In this document: positions 22,291-30,013 of the stretch, piece after piece
Position numbering within the stretch: the stretch's first letter is position 1
Layout of the letters: every line of letters begins with the position of its first letter
IMG/VR virus record: IMGVR_UViG_3300006802_000058
Location: 1-33,446 of that record
Direction: 5' to 3' (one strand)
Length of the DNA: 33,446 nucleotides
Source: a virus
The notes under the pieces: generated by a model
What the model was told of the DNA's origin: nothing
Database searches by the model: none
Seen by the model: the letters and a program-made list of their open reading frames with translations, nothing else
Made by a program: the position numbers and the translations under genes

Positions 22291-23636
22291 ACTTGCAACA
22301 GATCAACGACACCATCGTTGCGAAGTCTGCCGAGCTTGAAACACTGCTCGCAAAGACAGAGCCGTCGATGGATGAAGTGAAGGCTGCCAAGACTCTCAAT
22401 GAAGAGATCGACGGCCTGACGGCACAAGCCGAAGAGATCAAGTCGTTCGACGCTATCAAGGCCAAGAACGCACAGCGTGCTGCTGAAGTTAAGACAGCAG
22501 TGAACAAGCTCCCACAGACATCAGACATCAAGGTTGGTGAGTCATCAGCAAAGGCAAACATGCCAGAAGCTGAATACAAGGCTTACGTGACAGGCCTCTT
22601 TGTTGGCGGTCTCCAGAACGAAGCTGCTCGTCAGAAGTACGCTGAAGTCACTGGCGTAGATTACAAGACACACACACAAGGCAACGACGCCACAGGTGGA
22701 ATCTTTGTACCAACGGAGACATCAAGCCTCATCATCAATCTCAAGGACACCTACGGCGCTTTCCGTCGCAATGTCCGTGTAGAGCCTATGGGCTCGGAGT
22801 CGATCCGCATCTTCCGCACAGGTGATGACGTGACGGCTTACTGGGGCTCAGAGACGGGAACACTGTCATCATCTGACATGTCATTCGATGCAGTAACACT
22901 GAACGCTAAGAAGATGTATGCTCTCGCAGTTCTCTCTGAAGAACTCGTGATGAACAGCACACAGAACCTCGGCCTTCGCTTTGCCGAGTCAGTAGCCCGT
23001 CAGTTCGCGAAGAAGGAAGACCAAGCTGGTTTCTTGGGTGATGCAACATCTACCTACGGCGGCGTCCTCGGTCTCTACGGCAAGCTCCAGAAGGTCCTCA
23101 CAGACGGTGGTGGAACTTGGACAAACGACACGCACAAGGGCTACCTCGGTTCGGCCCAGGTATGTGCTGGCAATACGTTCGCAGAAGTAACAATGGGCAA
23201 CCTCATCGCAGGTATGCGCAAGGTTCCAACATACGCACTCACAGGTGCAAAGTGGTACTTCAACAAGGTTGCCTTCGGTGAGACAGCAGAGCGCCTGGCA
23301 TACGCACAAGGCGGCAGCACAGCAGCTGAACTCGCAGGTTCTTTCGGCCAGCGTCTGTTCGGCTATCCTGTTGAGTTCGTCGATGTAATGCCTGGAACAG
23401 ACGGAAACTCACAAGTCTTCGCATGGTTCGGCAACCTGTCACAAGCTGCAACGCTTGGCGATCGCATGACGACAGCCATCAAGCAGGATGCAAGCAAGGG
23501 CTTTGATACAGACACGATCTATGTCAAGGCAACGCAATATCTCGACATCAAGGTGCACGAGATGGGCAACTACAACGCAACGGCAGCAAGCCGTGAGACA
23601 GGTCCTATCGTTGGTTTCGTAACTATTAACTCATAA
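22287..23636 (+). CDS. Major capsid protein, HK97 fold
   Basis: This 449-aa protein has a helical N-terminal delta domain (residues 1 to about 105; coiled coil with ELETLLAKTEPSMDEVKAAK) that acts as scaffold and is presumably removed by the adjacent protease. The body starts near TGVDYKTHTQGNDATGGIFVPTE and shows capsid-fold features such as FRRNVRVEPMGSESIRI, EELVMNSTQNLGLRF and KVHEMGNYNATAASRETGPI near the C-terminus. It forms the icosahedral shell. The ribosome site is AAAGGA. Codon use is markedly regular with many AAG, CTC and GCA codons, as expected for a highly expressed gene. Confidence 0.93.
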   Translation: MNLQQINDTIVAKSAELETLLAKTEPSMDEVKAAKTLNEEIDGLTAQAEEIKSFDAIKAKNAQRAAEVKTAVNKLPQTSDIKVGESSAKANMPEAEYKAYVTGLFVGGLQNEAARQKYAEVTGVDYKTHTQGNDATGGIFVPTETSSLIINLKDTYGAFRRNVRVEPMGSESIRIFRTGDDVTAYWGSETGTLSSSDMSFDAVTLNAKKMYALAVLSEELVMNSTQNLGLRFAESVARQFAKKEDQAGFLGDATSTYGGVLGLYGKLQKVLTDGGGTWTNDTHKGYLGSAQVCAGNTFAEVTMGNLIAGMRKVPTYALTGAKWYFNKVAFGETAERLAYAQGGSTAAELAGSFGQRLFGYPVEFVDVMPGTDGNSQVFAWFGNLSQAATLGDRMTTAIKQDASKGFDTDTIYVKATQYLDIKVHEMGNYNATAASRETGPIVGFVTINS

Positions 23637-23645
23637 GGTGACAAC

Positions 23646-24083
23646 ATGAACGCACTACAAAACGTCAAGGTTGTCAACGTTACGCCACCGGCGGCTATCG
23701 TAGACAACGCATCATTTACAACTAACAGCATCGACACGGCTGGCTACGGCAAGCTCGCAGTTTACTTCAGCCTCGGTGCAACTGACATTGCAATGGCAGC
23801 CCTCAAGCTGCAGGAAGCTGATGACGATTCAGCTTACGGAGACATTACAGGTTGCGTCTATGGCGCTTCAGGTGCTCCGTCACTGCCATCAGCAACGGAC
23901 GACAACAAGGTTTTCGGTTTCTTCGTAAACCTCGCAGGTCGCAAGCGTTATATTGACGTAGTTGCTACGGCTGGCGACGGTTCTACAGGAACGTTCGGTT
24001 CTTGCATCGCTGTACTTTACAACGGTGAAGGAATCAACAGCGCAACAGAGCGCGGCCTTGCTGCAAACATCATCAAGGACTAA
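23646..24083 (+). CDS. Probable head accessory or decoration protein, 145 aa
   Basis: It follows the capsid gene by nine bases, with AAGGTG before the ATG, and shares the capsid gene's regular codon choice, suggesting similar expression. The product is beta-rich (SIDTAGYGKLAVYFSLGATD, then GFFVNLAGRKRYIDVVATAG) and without cysteine clusters or membrane segments. Small proteins at this position often decorate or cement the capsid. The role is inferred from position and expression; I do not recognise the family with certainty. Confidence 0.6.
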   Translation: MNALQNVKVVNVTPPAAIVDNASFTTNSIDTAGYGKLAVYFSLGATDIAMAALKLQEADDDSAYGDITGCVYGASGAPSLPSATDDNKVFGFFVNLAGRKRYIDVVATAGDGSTGTFGSCIAVLYNGEGINSATERGLAANIIKD

Positions 24084-24090
24084 GTGTCTT

Positions 24091-24118
24091 GACTTCAGGG
24101 GCTTCGGCCTCTGAGGTC
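24091..24118 (+). terminator. UUCG-capped intercistronic hairpin
   Basis: GACTTCAGGGGC (24091-24102) pairs along all 12 positions, with two G-U pairs, to GCCTCTGAGGTC (24107-24118), capped by TTCG. There is no T run after it, so it is more likely a mRNA-stabilising or processing hairpin protecting the 3' end of the capsid messages than a classical terminator. Confidence 0.65.
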
Positions 24119-24135
24119 AGCACACAGGAATCAAG

Positions 24136-24480
24136 ATGGTCACGTTATCCAGTTCAGGTGCAAGGGTAGATTTAGAACTTCGTAAGGGCGCTGCCTTTGC
24201 GAGGACGATCACGTATAAGGTGAACGGAGCCACGACAAATATCTCTGGTTACACCTTCGCTGGTCAGATACGAGAGGTCGACGGAACACTTGCCGCTTCG
24301 CTGACGATCACGACTGTGAATGCTGCTGCTGGTACGTTCTCGATTTCACTGACATCAGCAACGACGGCAGGCTTAACGATCGGCAAGGTTTACAATTGGG
24401 ACCTTGAGGTAACGATCTCTGGAACTACAACAGAGCTATTGCGTGGTTTGGTTACGGTACTCTCGGAGCAAACATCTTGA
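24136..24480 (+). CDS. Virion structural protein, beta-sandwich-like, 114 aa
   Basis: The sequence (LELRKGAAFARTITYKVNG, SGYTFAGQIREVDG, then GTFSISLTSATTAGL, and KVYNWDLEVTISG near the end) follows the pattern of small phage beta-sandwich proteins related to the N-terminal domains of baseplate upper proteins and fibres. It has no catalytic motif. It opens the cassette of surface proteins after the hairpin and is coupled to the next gene, which starts in its stop codon. A fibre-anchoring role is inferred. Confidence 0.5.
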   Translation: MVTLSSSGARVDLELRKGAAFARTITYKVNGATTNISGYTFAGQIREVDGTLAASLTITTVNAAAGTFSISLTSATTAGLTIGKVYNWDLEVTISGTTTELLRGLVTVLSEQTS

Positions 24481-24950
24481 GCACGACGGTCAATGTTTTA
24501 GACAACGACCTGATTGTGGACATCGTCGAGAACAAGCCGACGGTGAACATAGTCACGCAAGCCCTGACTCTCGATATTGAGTCGGGTGGTATTGTCGCGG
24601 CTAACATTGACACCAGCCTCGTTGCTGGTGAGTCTATCTCTGCACTGCGCTGCATAACAACAGACGGGAATGGTCAGGCTGTATATGCTACGCCTGACAC
24701 GCTGGCAAACGCTGTGGTCATTGGCATAAGCACAACAGCGGGCAGCTCTGGCGATACGATAACAGTCAAGACTACCGGCGAACTCTCCGACGCATCTTGG
24801 AACTGGACAAAGGGCGCTATCTATTTGGGCGCTAACGGAGTGCTCACACAGACAGCACCGAGCGGTGGCTCTATAGTCGTGCATGTAGCAAAAGCAATAA
24901 CAGCAACAAAGATTTTAATCGACATCGACACAATTATACAAACGGTGTAA
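24477..24950 (+). CDS. Virion surface protein, TTG start, 157 aa
   Basis: The frame starts at TTG 24477, eight bases after GGAG (24465-24468), overlapping the previous TGA. Residues 1-38 are a repetitive beta segment (TVNVLDNDLIVDIVENKPTV). The rest has VAGESISALRCITTDGNGQA and GAIYLGANGVLTQTAPSGGS, a pattern seen in phage head or fibre decoration proteins. The next gene has related wording (ENLSAGDLVNIFDDAG), suggesting that the two share a domain. Function on the virion surface is inferred. Confidence 0.5.
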   Translation: MSTTVNVLDNDLIVDIVENKPTVNIVTQALTLDIESGGIVAANIDTSLVAGESISALRCITTDGNGQAVYATPDTLANAVVIGISTTAGSSGDTITVKTTGELSDASWNWTKGAIYLGANGVLTQTAPSGGSIVVHVAKAITATKILIDIDTIIQTV

Positions 24951-24951
24951 C

Positions 24952-25461
24952 ATGGCAGCAAAGTATATAAAGAACAACAGCGGACAACTCGCTGAAGTCG
25001 AAGCAACAACAACGTCGGCAGGCGCTGGCGATGCCGGCAAAATTATCGGTCTGGATTCGTCTGGTAAGATCGACACGTCGATGATGCCGTCAGGAATCGG
25101 AGCCGATACGGAAGTTATGGCAACATCCGAGAACCTGAGCGCAGGCGATCTTGTAAATATCTTCGATGATGCCGGAACACGCAAGGCACGCAAGGCAGAC
25201 GCAAGTAACGGACGCCGCGCACATGGTTACGTATTGGACGCGGTGACAAGCCCTGCAAATGCGACGGTATATTTGAGCGGAGATATCACTGGCCTTACGT
25301 CAATCACTCCGGGCGTTCCTCGCTATCTCAGCGGATCAACTGCGGGCGCATCAACTGCAACGGCTCCAACAACTGCGGGGTACTTGTCACAGGAAATCGG
25401 CATCGGGGTTTCTAGTACAGCCGTAGTATTTAAGCCAATGATGCCTATAACGCTTGCGTAA
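24952..25461 (+). CDS. Virion surface / fibre-associated protein, 169 aa
   Basis: It has KIIGLDSSGKIDTSMMPSGI, a motif frequent in phage tail fibre and capsid-spike proteins, followed by SENLSAGDLVNIFDDAG and ANGRRAHGYVLDAV-like text and an end resembling other decoration proteins (GYLSQEIGIGVSSTAVVFKP). It is beta-rich, small and non-catalytic. Placed directly upstream of the adhesin genes and coupled by TAATG, it probably belongs to the same fibre or spike assembly. Confidence 0.55.
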   Translation: MAAKYIKNNSGQLAEVEATTTSAGAGDAGKIIGLDSSGKIDTSMMPSGIGADTEVMATSENLSAGDLVNIFDDAGTRKARKADASNGRRAHGYVLDAVTSPANATVYLSGDITGLTSITPGVPRYLSGSTAGASTATAPTTAGYLSQEIGIGVSSTAVVFKPMMPITLA

Positions 25462-25667
25462 TGGCAGACAAAAGACCGATAGTATCGCCTTCGTCACTAG
25501 CAGAGTTAAGCAATTCCGACTCGCTAGTGTTCGGCGTTTCTATTGTGCTCAGTGAGCAGGCATCGACACCTTCGACGCCTGCGAGTGGCTACGGGATTCT
25601 ATACTGCAAATCCAATGGTAATTTATACTTTCGCAATGATGCCGGAACCGAAACACAGCTAACGTAA
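25461..25667 (+). CDS. 68-aa fibre module, duplicate of the adhesin N-terminus
   Basis: This small protein, MADKRPIVSPSSLAELSNSD and on to NLYFRNDAGTETQLT, is a clear paralogue of the first 68 residues of the adjacent adhesin. The duplication is tandem: both genes begin with the same 20 or so bases after a TAATG overlap. The shared GYGI-[L/V]-Y-[C/A]-K...L-Y-F-[R/K]-N-D-A-G-T-E-T sequence is a widespread phage fibre motif. It may be a free attachment or capping domain, or a leftover from swapping the receptor-binding end. Confidence 0.75.
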   Translation: MADKRPIVSPSSLAELSNSDSLVFGVSIVLSEQASTPSTPASGYGILYCKSNGNLYFRNDAGTETQLT

Positions 25668-26785
25668 TGGCAGACAAAAGACCGATAACAACACCTAGCG
25701 CACTTGCAGAGCTACCGAATAGCGATAGCTTAATTGCAGGCGCATCGGCTGTATTGAGTGAGCAAAGCACTAGCCCTGCAACGCCTGCTTCCGGCTATGG
25801 TATTGTGTATGCCAAAACAGATGGAAAGCTATACTTCAAAAACGATGCCGGGACAGAAACGGATTTGACAGCTACAGGCGGTGGAGGTACTAATCCAGTT
25901 ATAAATGAATACACAGCAAACGCCACTTGGACAAAACCAACGGCCGCGAATTTTTGGGGCGTGTTGGTGTTCTGCGTCGGAGCAGGCGGCGGCGGTGGAA
26001 GTGGAAGGGTGGACGCCGCAAGTACCGCTCGCTATGGCGGCGGTGGCGGTGGTGGAGGTTCTTATGCGTGCAGAATAATTAGGGCGGCAACACTAACATC
26101 GGCAACATACTCTATAACGGTCGGAAGTGGTGGGGCTGGCGGTGCGGCTAATGCTACAAATACGACAAATGGCAATAATGGCGCTCTGGGCGGCACAACA
26201 ACCTTCGGAAGTTTAGTTAGCGCACATCGCGGAACTAATGGACTCGCTGGCAGTGCGGCGAACGGTGTCGGAGGCAACGGCGGCTCAATAGATAGCTGCA
26301 CACCTCGTTATAGTCCGTACGCCGCAAATGGTGGCAGCGGTGGCTTTAGTCAAATCACTGTGACTTCCAATTCGGGCGGGACAGGGTTGCTACTTTCCGG
26401 CGGTGCGGGAGGTGGTGGCGGCGGTGGTATCTCAGTAGGGAACCAAACACGCAACGGTGGGGCCGGCGGGCAATTACGTGATATGGCTGTCCAAGTAAAT
26501 GGACCCGCAGGGGGTACGACACTAAGCCCAGACGGCGGGTCTGGAACTAACGACATTGCAACGAATCTACTATTCGATATTGACAATTCGACAACCAACG
26601 GCATGGGCACGGGCGGGGCTGGTGGCGCTGGTGGCACTACTAGCCAAGATGGCGGCTTAGGTGGCAATGGTGGCAAGGGCGCTGGTGGCGGTGGTGGTGG
26701 CGCTGCATATAATGGGTTTACTGCGCGAGCAGGTGGCAATGGTGGCGACGGCCTTTGTTTTGTTGTAGAGTATTACGGAGCGTGA
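25667..26785 (+). CDS. Glycine-rich tail adhesin
   Basis: Residues 1-70 are the fibre attachment module duplicated in the upstream 68-aa gene. A strand-rich part follows (NEYTANATWTKPTAANFWGVLVFC), then about 240 residues with at least ten glycine runs such as GAGGGGGSG, GGGGGGGS, GGAGGGGGGGIS and GKGAGGGGGGAA separated by variable loops. This is the pattern of polyglycine-sandwich adhesins such as T-even phage gp38 (for example phage S16), where packed PGII helices carry variable receptor-contact loops. It ends in a beta strand LCFVVEYYGA. It likely determines host range. The DNA codes these runs with mixed Gly codons, so this is not simple triplet slippage. Confidence 0.8.
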   Translation: MADKRPITTPSALAELPNSDSLIAGASAVLSEQSTSPATPASGYGIVYAKTDGKLYFKNDAGTETDLTATGGGGTNPVINEYTANATWTKPTAANFWGVLVFCVGAGGGGGSGRVDAASTARYGGGGGGGGSYACRIIRAATLTSATYSITVGSGGAGGAANATNTTNGNNGALGGTTTFGSLVSAHRGTNGLAGSAANGVGGNGGSIDSCTPRYSPYAANGGSGGFSQITVTSNSGGTGLLLSGGAGGGGGGGISVGNQTRNGGAGGQLRDMAVQVNGPAGGTTLSPDGGSGTNDIATNLLFDIDNSTTNGMGTGGAGGAGGTTSQDGGLGGNGGKGAGGGGGGAAYNGFTARAGGNGGDGLCFVVEYYGA

Positions 26786-26787
26786 TA

Positions 26788-26988
26788 ATGGAAGCGAAAC
26801 GATACGCAATAGTAAAGGACAATGTTGTCTATAATACCTGCCTATGGAATGGCGACGTAAACACATGGCAGCCGCCTGACGATGGGGCTATCATGATCGA
26901 AAACGACTGGGCTGGTATTGGTGACTGGTGGGAAGAAAGCGAATCCCGCTTCTATCGCGCAATACCAAATAACGGAGAGCAGGCATGA
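26788..26988 (+). CDS. Small protein downstream of adhesin, 66 aa
   Basis: Starts at ATG 26788 with GGAG seven bases upstream, just after the adhesin stop. It reads MEAKRYAIVKDNVVYNTCLW, then tryptophan-rich text (NTWQPPDDGAIMIENDWAGIGDWW). Short proteins with the pattern YA-[IV]-V-x-[DN]-N-V-V-x-N and a G-[DW]-x-[YW] end commonly follow tail fibres and may be fibre assembly or tip accessory proteins. It is coupled to the next gene by ATGA. Confidence 0.55.
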   Translation: MEAKRYAIVKDNVVYNTCLWNGDVNTWQPPDDGAIMIENDWAGIGDWWEESESRFYRAIPNNGEQA

Positions 26989-27269
26989 CGATAGAATCAG
27001 TCATCGGGCTGGTGCTGACCAGCATCGTTTCGGTTATCGCGTTTTTGCTCAAGACGCTAGTCAGTGAGCACAAGAGCACACGCGATACTGTCATCAGTCT
27101 GACGGAGTCGCTGAAGTACACTAGTGAGGACTTGATTCAGCTTAAGCGCAGCGAGGAAGCACTGCAGAGCAAGGTCGTCGAGATTCTGCAGCGGCTGGTC
27201 GTCCTCGAGGAGCGCACGAATCCTGCTAATACGGCACAAAAGAAAGCCTATAAGCGTGTCAAATCATGA
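26985..27269 (+). CDS. Membrane-anchored coiled-coil protein (lysis accessory or spanin-like candidate)
   Basis: An N-terminal hydrophobic helix (about residues 5-25, VIGLVLTSIVSVIAFLLKTL) is followed by a long charged coiled coil (residues 26-80) and a basic tail (KKAYKRVKS). This is the layout of inner-membrane spanins and of some phage lysis accessory proteins, but no outer-membrane partner with a lipobox is visible. It starts the lysis cluster and overlaps the holin candidate. The spanin reading is only one option. Confidence 0.5.
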   Translation: MTIESVIGLVLTSIVSVIAFLLKTLVSEHKSTRDTVISLTESLKYTSEDLIQLKRSEEALQSKVVEILQRLVVLEERTNPANTAQKKAYKRVKS

Positions 27270-27621
27270 CGAGCCACTTATCACCAGAGTCGAGCTGCGG
27301 TATAAGATAGAGAGGCCGCACGAGTTCGGCACGATGATACCAGTGAACAGGCTGCCCTTCAACATGGAACAGCCCGAGGTTGTGGATAATTCAAAAGCGA
27401 AGCCAAGTATATTCGGAATAGTTAGACACCTGTATTCAATCATTAAGGGTCTTCTCATGAAGGACTGGAAAACAACCGTTTCGGGAATCGTCGCTGCTGT
27501 TGCCTATGGCGTTCATGCCATCTGGGGCTTCTACATTCCTGAGATCGTTACAAACTCTGTTATTTCTTTGGCGCTATTCGCCATCGGCTATTTCTCTGCT
27601 GATAAGCCATCTAATAAGTAA
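27256..27621 (+). CDS. Holin candidate with N-terminal extension
   Basis: The frame opens at GTG 27256 and encodes 121 aa. Residues 68-121, from ATG 27457, look like a compact phage holin: MKDWKTTVSGIVAAVAYGVH, a second hydrophobic stretch (ITNSVISLALFAIGYF-like), and a charged end SADKPSNK. AAGGGT precedes the internal ATG by six bases, so a 54-aa product is likely. Two starts are common in holins, but a 67-residue extension is long. The upstream part (RPHEFGTMIPVNRLPFNMEQ) may be a separate soluble domain or a regulatory form. A DnaA box sequence lies at 27381-27389. Confidence 0.6.
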   Translation: MSNHDEPLITRVELRYKIERPHEFGTMIPVNRLPFNMEQPEVVDNSKAKPSIFGIVRHLYSIIKGLLMKDWKTTVSGIVAAVAYGVHAIWGFYIPEIVTNSVISLALFAIGYFSADKPSNK

Positions 27622-27632
27622 GGCCGCACGAC

Positions 27633-28697
27633 ATGCCGCGTCCACGCCTTACATCCGAAGAGTGGGAGATTGCACAGGAAGCCATCTCACAGGCCCGCAA
27701 AGGCCGTATAGACGACGCAAAGCGTCGAGGCGGGGAAACTACAGGGGCCAGGACAAGAAACGCTCACAGCTACGCAAACTCGCAGGAACACCTCGAGCAC
27801 ATTGGTCGCAAGGTTAGAGGGTTCAAGGGCATCCGCGAACGTCAGGCACAAGCCGACGAAGAACTCATCGCGATAGAATCACCAGTGATTCCTCGCGGTG
27901 CTGTCCCTGATTTTGAACCTATCAAGGGCGAGCTCAGGGAAGACAAGGTCTGCGAACTGCAGACTGGTCGTATTGGCATTATCTCAGATGCGCACTGGCC
28001 GTTCCACGATCTCAAGCGTGATGGCGATGGCAATTTCTACGGCGCTTACATGACTGCCATCGAGACGCTCAAGAACAGCCAGTGCGACGTCATCGTCTTG
28101 AACGGTGACATGCTGGATGTCTACAACCTGAGCGACCATGAGAAGGTAGAGGCACGTCGTTCATGGAAGTGGGAGCTCGACGTTGCAAAGGCAATGCTGC
28201 AGCACCTACGTCGGTTCTTCGGTGACAAGCAGCGCATCGTGTACCGTGAAGGAAACCACGAGGAGAGGTATGGACGGTACATAGCACGCAAGGCCAAGGA
28301 ACTCGAGGGCACGGTGCATCTCGAGGAGTTCCTCGGACTGCGGGCTCTGAACATCGAATGGGTGGACAAGAGAGCCAAGATGACAGCAGGCAAGCTGTGG
28401 ATAGACCACGGCCATGAGTGGTTTGGTGGTGGTGGAGTAACACCGGCACGAAACTACCGCATGAAGGCCATCGAGAACATCCTCGTCGGGCACGTACACA
28501 GAACATCGACGGACGTCATTAGAAAGCCGCTAGACGGCTCGTATATCGGTGGGTGGTCTGTGGGTTGCCTCTGCGACCTCAACACGCACTACGCAGCCCG
28601 TAACGGCTGGAATCATGGCTTTGCTATTGTAGACGTTGACAGCTCTGGTGATTTTACAGTCCACAACAAGATGATAATCGGAGGCAACATCCGATGA
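27633..28697 (+). CDS. Calcineurin-like metallophosphoesterase
   Basis: The 354-aa protein has the full metallophosphatase set: SDAHWPFH (D119, H121), NGDMLD (158-162), GNHEE (207-210), DHGHEW (H259, H261) and VGHVHR (286-290). These bind two metal ions and cleave phosphoester bonds. The N-terminal 105 residues are basic and helical with TSEEWEIAQEAISQARKG, perhaps a DNA-binding or docking region. Phage members may act on nucleotides, DNA or proteins; the substrate is not shown. Its place between holin and endolysin genes is unusual. The stop overlaps the next ATG (ATGA). Confidence 0.88.
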   Translation: MPRPRLTSEEWEIAQEAISQARKGRIDDAKRRGGETTGARTRNAHSYANSQEHLEHIGRKVRGFKGIRERQAQADEELIAIESPVIPRGAVPDFEPIKGELREDKVCELQTGRIGIISDAHWPFHDLKRDGDGNFYGAYMTAIETLKNSQCDVIVLNGDMLDVYNLSDHEKVEARRSWKWELDVAKAMLQHLRRFFGDKQRIVYREGNHEERYGRYIARKAKELEGTVHLEEFLGLRALNIEWVDKRAKMTAGKLWIDHGHEWFGGGGVTPARNYRMKAIENILVGHVHRTSTDVIRKPLDGSYIGGWSVGCLCDLNTHYAARNGWNHGFAIVDVDSSGDFTVHNKMIIGGNIR

Positions 28698-28984
28698 TCC
28701 CCACCTCGTTCAAACTCGGAGGTCACACCTGGCGTGTTAGACTGTGTAAGATGCGCGGTGCTTACGGCGAGTGTGATTCTGACAAGCACACGATTCGCAT
28801 CGCCACACACATCGACGGCAAACTGACGACATACGAGACGCAAATAAAGACGTTTCTCCATGAGTGGTTTCACGCCTTCGAAGCTGCAACAGGTCAGGAG
28901 CACAACGAGGAACGGACAAGGTTGTTTGAGGAAATGGCATGGCAGACCTACAAGACTTGGAAGGGCAACCAGCTTGACACCTAA
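28694..28984 (+). CDS. Small HExxH zinc metalloprotease-like protein, 96 aa
   Basis: The sequence has FLHEWFHAFE with the zincin motif H56-E57-x-x-H60, and acidic residues E79/E80 in a later helix that could be the third zinc ligand. An N-terminal beta sheet (FKLGGHTWRVRL, then SDKHTIRIATHIDG) is as expected for minimal zincins of the IrrE or SprT-like type seen in phages. It may process a phage or host protein. The gene is coupled to the metallophosphatase (ATGA) and overlaps the endolysin start. Activity is inferred from the motif alone. Confidence 0.65.
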   Translation: MIPTSFKLGGHTWRVRLCKMRGAYGECDSDKHTIRIATHIDGKLTTYETQIKTFLHEWFHAFEAATGQEHNEERTRLFEEMAWQTYKTWKGNQLDT

Positions 28985-29435
28985 ATATACATGGCTTAAG
29001 ATTGCCGAGGGTGAGAAGGGTGTAAAAGAGATCACAGGCATCTCCTCACATACCCCTCGCATCCTCGAGTACCATGCCATGACGACGCTCAAGGCTAAGC
29101 AGGACGAAGTGCCCTGGTGTTCTTCGTTCGTGAATTGGGTGATGGCTCGTGCTGGTTATCCGATTACCAAGTCTGCAGCAGCAAAGTCATGGATGAAGTG
29201 GGGCAACGAAGTACCACTGCAGTATGGTGCTGTCATAATACTCAAGCGCAAAGGTGGCCACCACGTCGGATTCTACACTGGTGAAACGACGAATAGTATC
29301 TATTTGCTTGGTGGCAACCAAACCGATGCGGTAAATGTCAAGACATTCTCAAAAGACCTTGTCTTGTCTGCTCGCCTGCCTAAAGAACTAAACACAACAG
29401 ACCAAGCAATTTTCGATGTCGTAGGGGTAAAATAA
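28974..29435 (+). CDS. Endolysin, TIGR02594-type cysteine peptidase/amidase
   Basis: The domain runs nearly the full length: TWLKIAEGEKGVKEITG, then VPWCSSFVNWVMARAGY with catalytic C49, KSWMKWG, GAVIILKRKGGHHVGFYTG with H97, and LLGGNQTDAVNV (N115/Q116). This is the NlpC/P60-like TIGR02594 family, which cuts peptidoglycan. The start is taken as TTG 28974 after GGAAGGGCAACC, giving 153 aa; the ATG at 28860 would add residues encoded within the upstream gene that do not resemble the family. There is no signal peptide, so release needs the holin. Confidence 0.85.
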   Translation: MTPKYTWLKIAEGEKGVKEITGISSHTPRILEYHAMTTLKAKQDEVPWCSSFVNWVMARAGYPITKSAAAKSWMKWGNEVPLQYGAVIILKRKGGHHVGFYTGETTNSIYLLGGNQTDAVNVKTFSKDLVLSARLPKELNTTDQAIFDVVGVK

Positions 29436-30013
29436 TGGCACTCATTACAGTAACAGAGCTCAAGTCTAACCATCTAAATATAGGTGACAGCTCACAGGAC
29501 ACACGCCTGCAGGCACTGATAAACCAGGCCGGCGCTATGATCGATGGCATTTGCAAGCAGCCTATTGTGCAGGCGACAGGCCCTTACGATTTTTTAGGTT
29601 CGCATCACCAGACACAGATACTGCCATATTCTGTGACGACTTCGCTGTCATCATTGCAGTATAAGGAAGACGTCCTTGACGCTGCATGGACAACAGCCAC
29701 GGGTGCTATCATCGTCAAGGCTGACGGGATATATCAAGTATATTATGAGGACGGCCTAACCTATCCAGTATGGAGAGCCAATGTTACTGTAGGCTACACC
29801 GATGCAACATGTCCGCAGGACATCAAGAGCGTCTGTGGTGAGATGGTCGTCGAGCTGTTCAAGAACACAGACTTCTCAGGCCGTGAGAACAGGCTCGGTC
29901 TGCAGTCGGTAGCAAGCGCCGAGGGTGGCACAACGACGACGACAATCTATAAAGACTTGACCAGTCGGTTCCGTTCACGCCTTGCACCGTATATCGTCAG
30001 GGCCTGGATATGA
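29435..30013 (+). CDS. Head-tail connector (gp6-like)
   Basis: The 192-aa protein begins ALITVTELKSNHLNIGDSSQ, followed by RLQALINQAGAMIDGICKQ. This is the helical start typical of the gp6-like family of HK97-type phages that attaches below the portal. A beta section follows and then DIKSVCGEMVVELFKNTDFSGREN and a final RFRSRLAPYIVRAW. It begins the connector module, coupled by TAATG to the endolysin and by ATGA to the next gene. Confidence 0.85.
   Translation: MALITVTELKSNHLNIGDSSQDTRLQALINQAGAMIDGICKQPIVQATGPYDFLGSHHQTQILPYSVTTSLSSLQYKEDVLDAAWTTATGAIIVKADGIYQVYYEDGLTYPVWRANVTVGYTDATCPQDIKSVCGEMVVELFKNTDFSGRENRLGLQSVASAEGGTTTTTIYKDLTSRFRSRLAPYIVRAWI

Noticed and set aside
26350-26739. Proline-rich antisense ORF of 129 aa
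   Set aside because: It is simply the complement of the glycine runs of the adhesin (GGN read backwards gives NCC proline codons).
28860-28973. Longer endolysin start inside the zincin gene
   Set aside because: The added residues do not resemble the endolysin family and merely reflect another frame of the zincin gene; TTG 28974 has a ribosome site.
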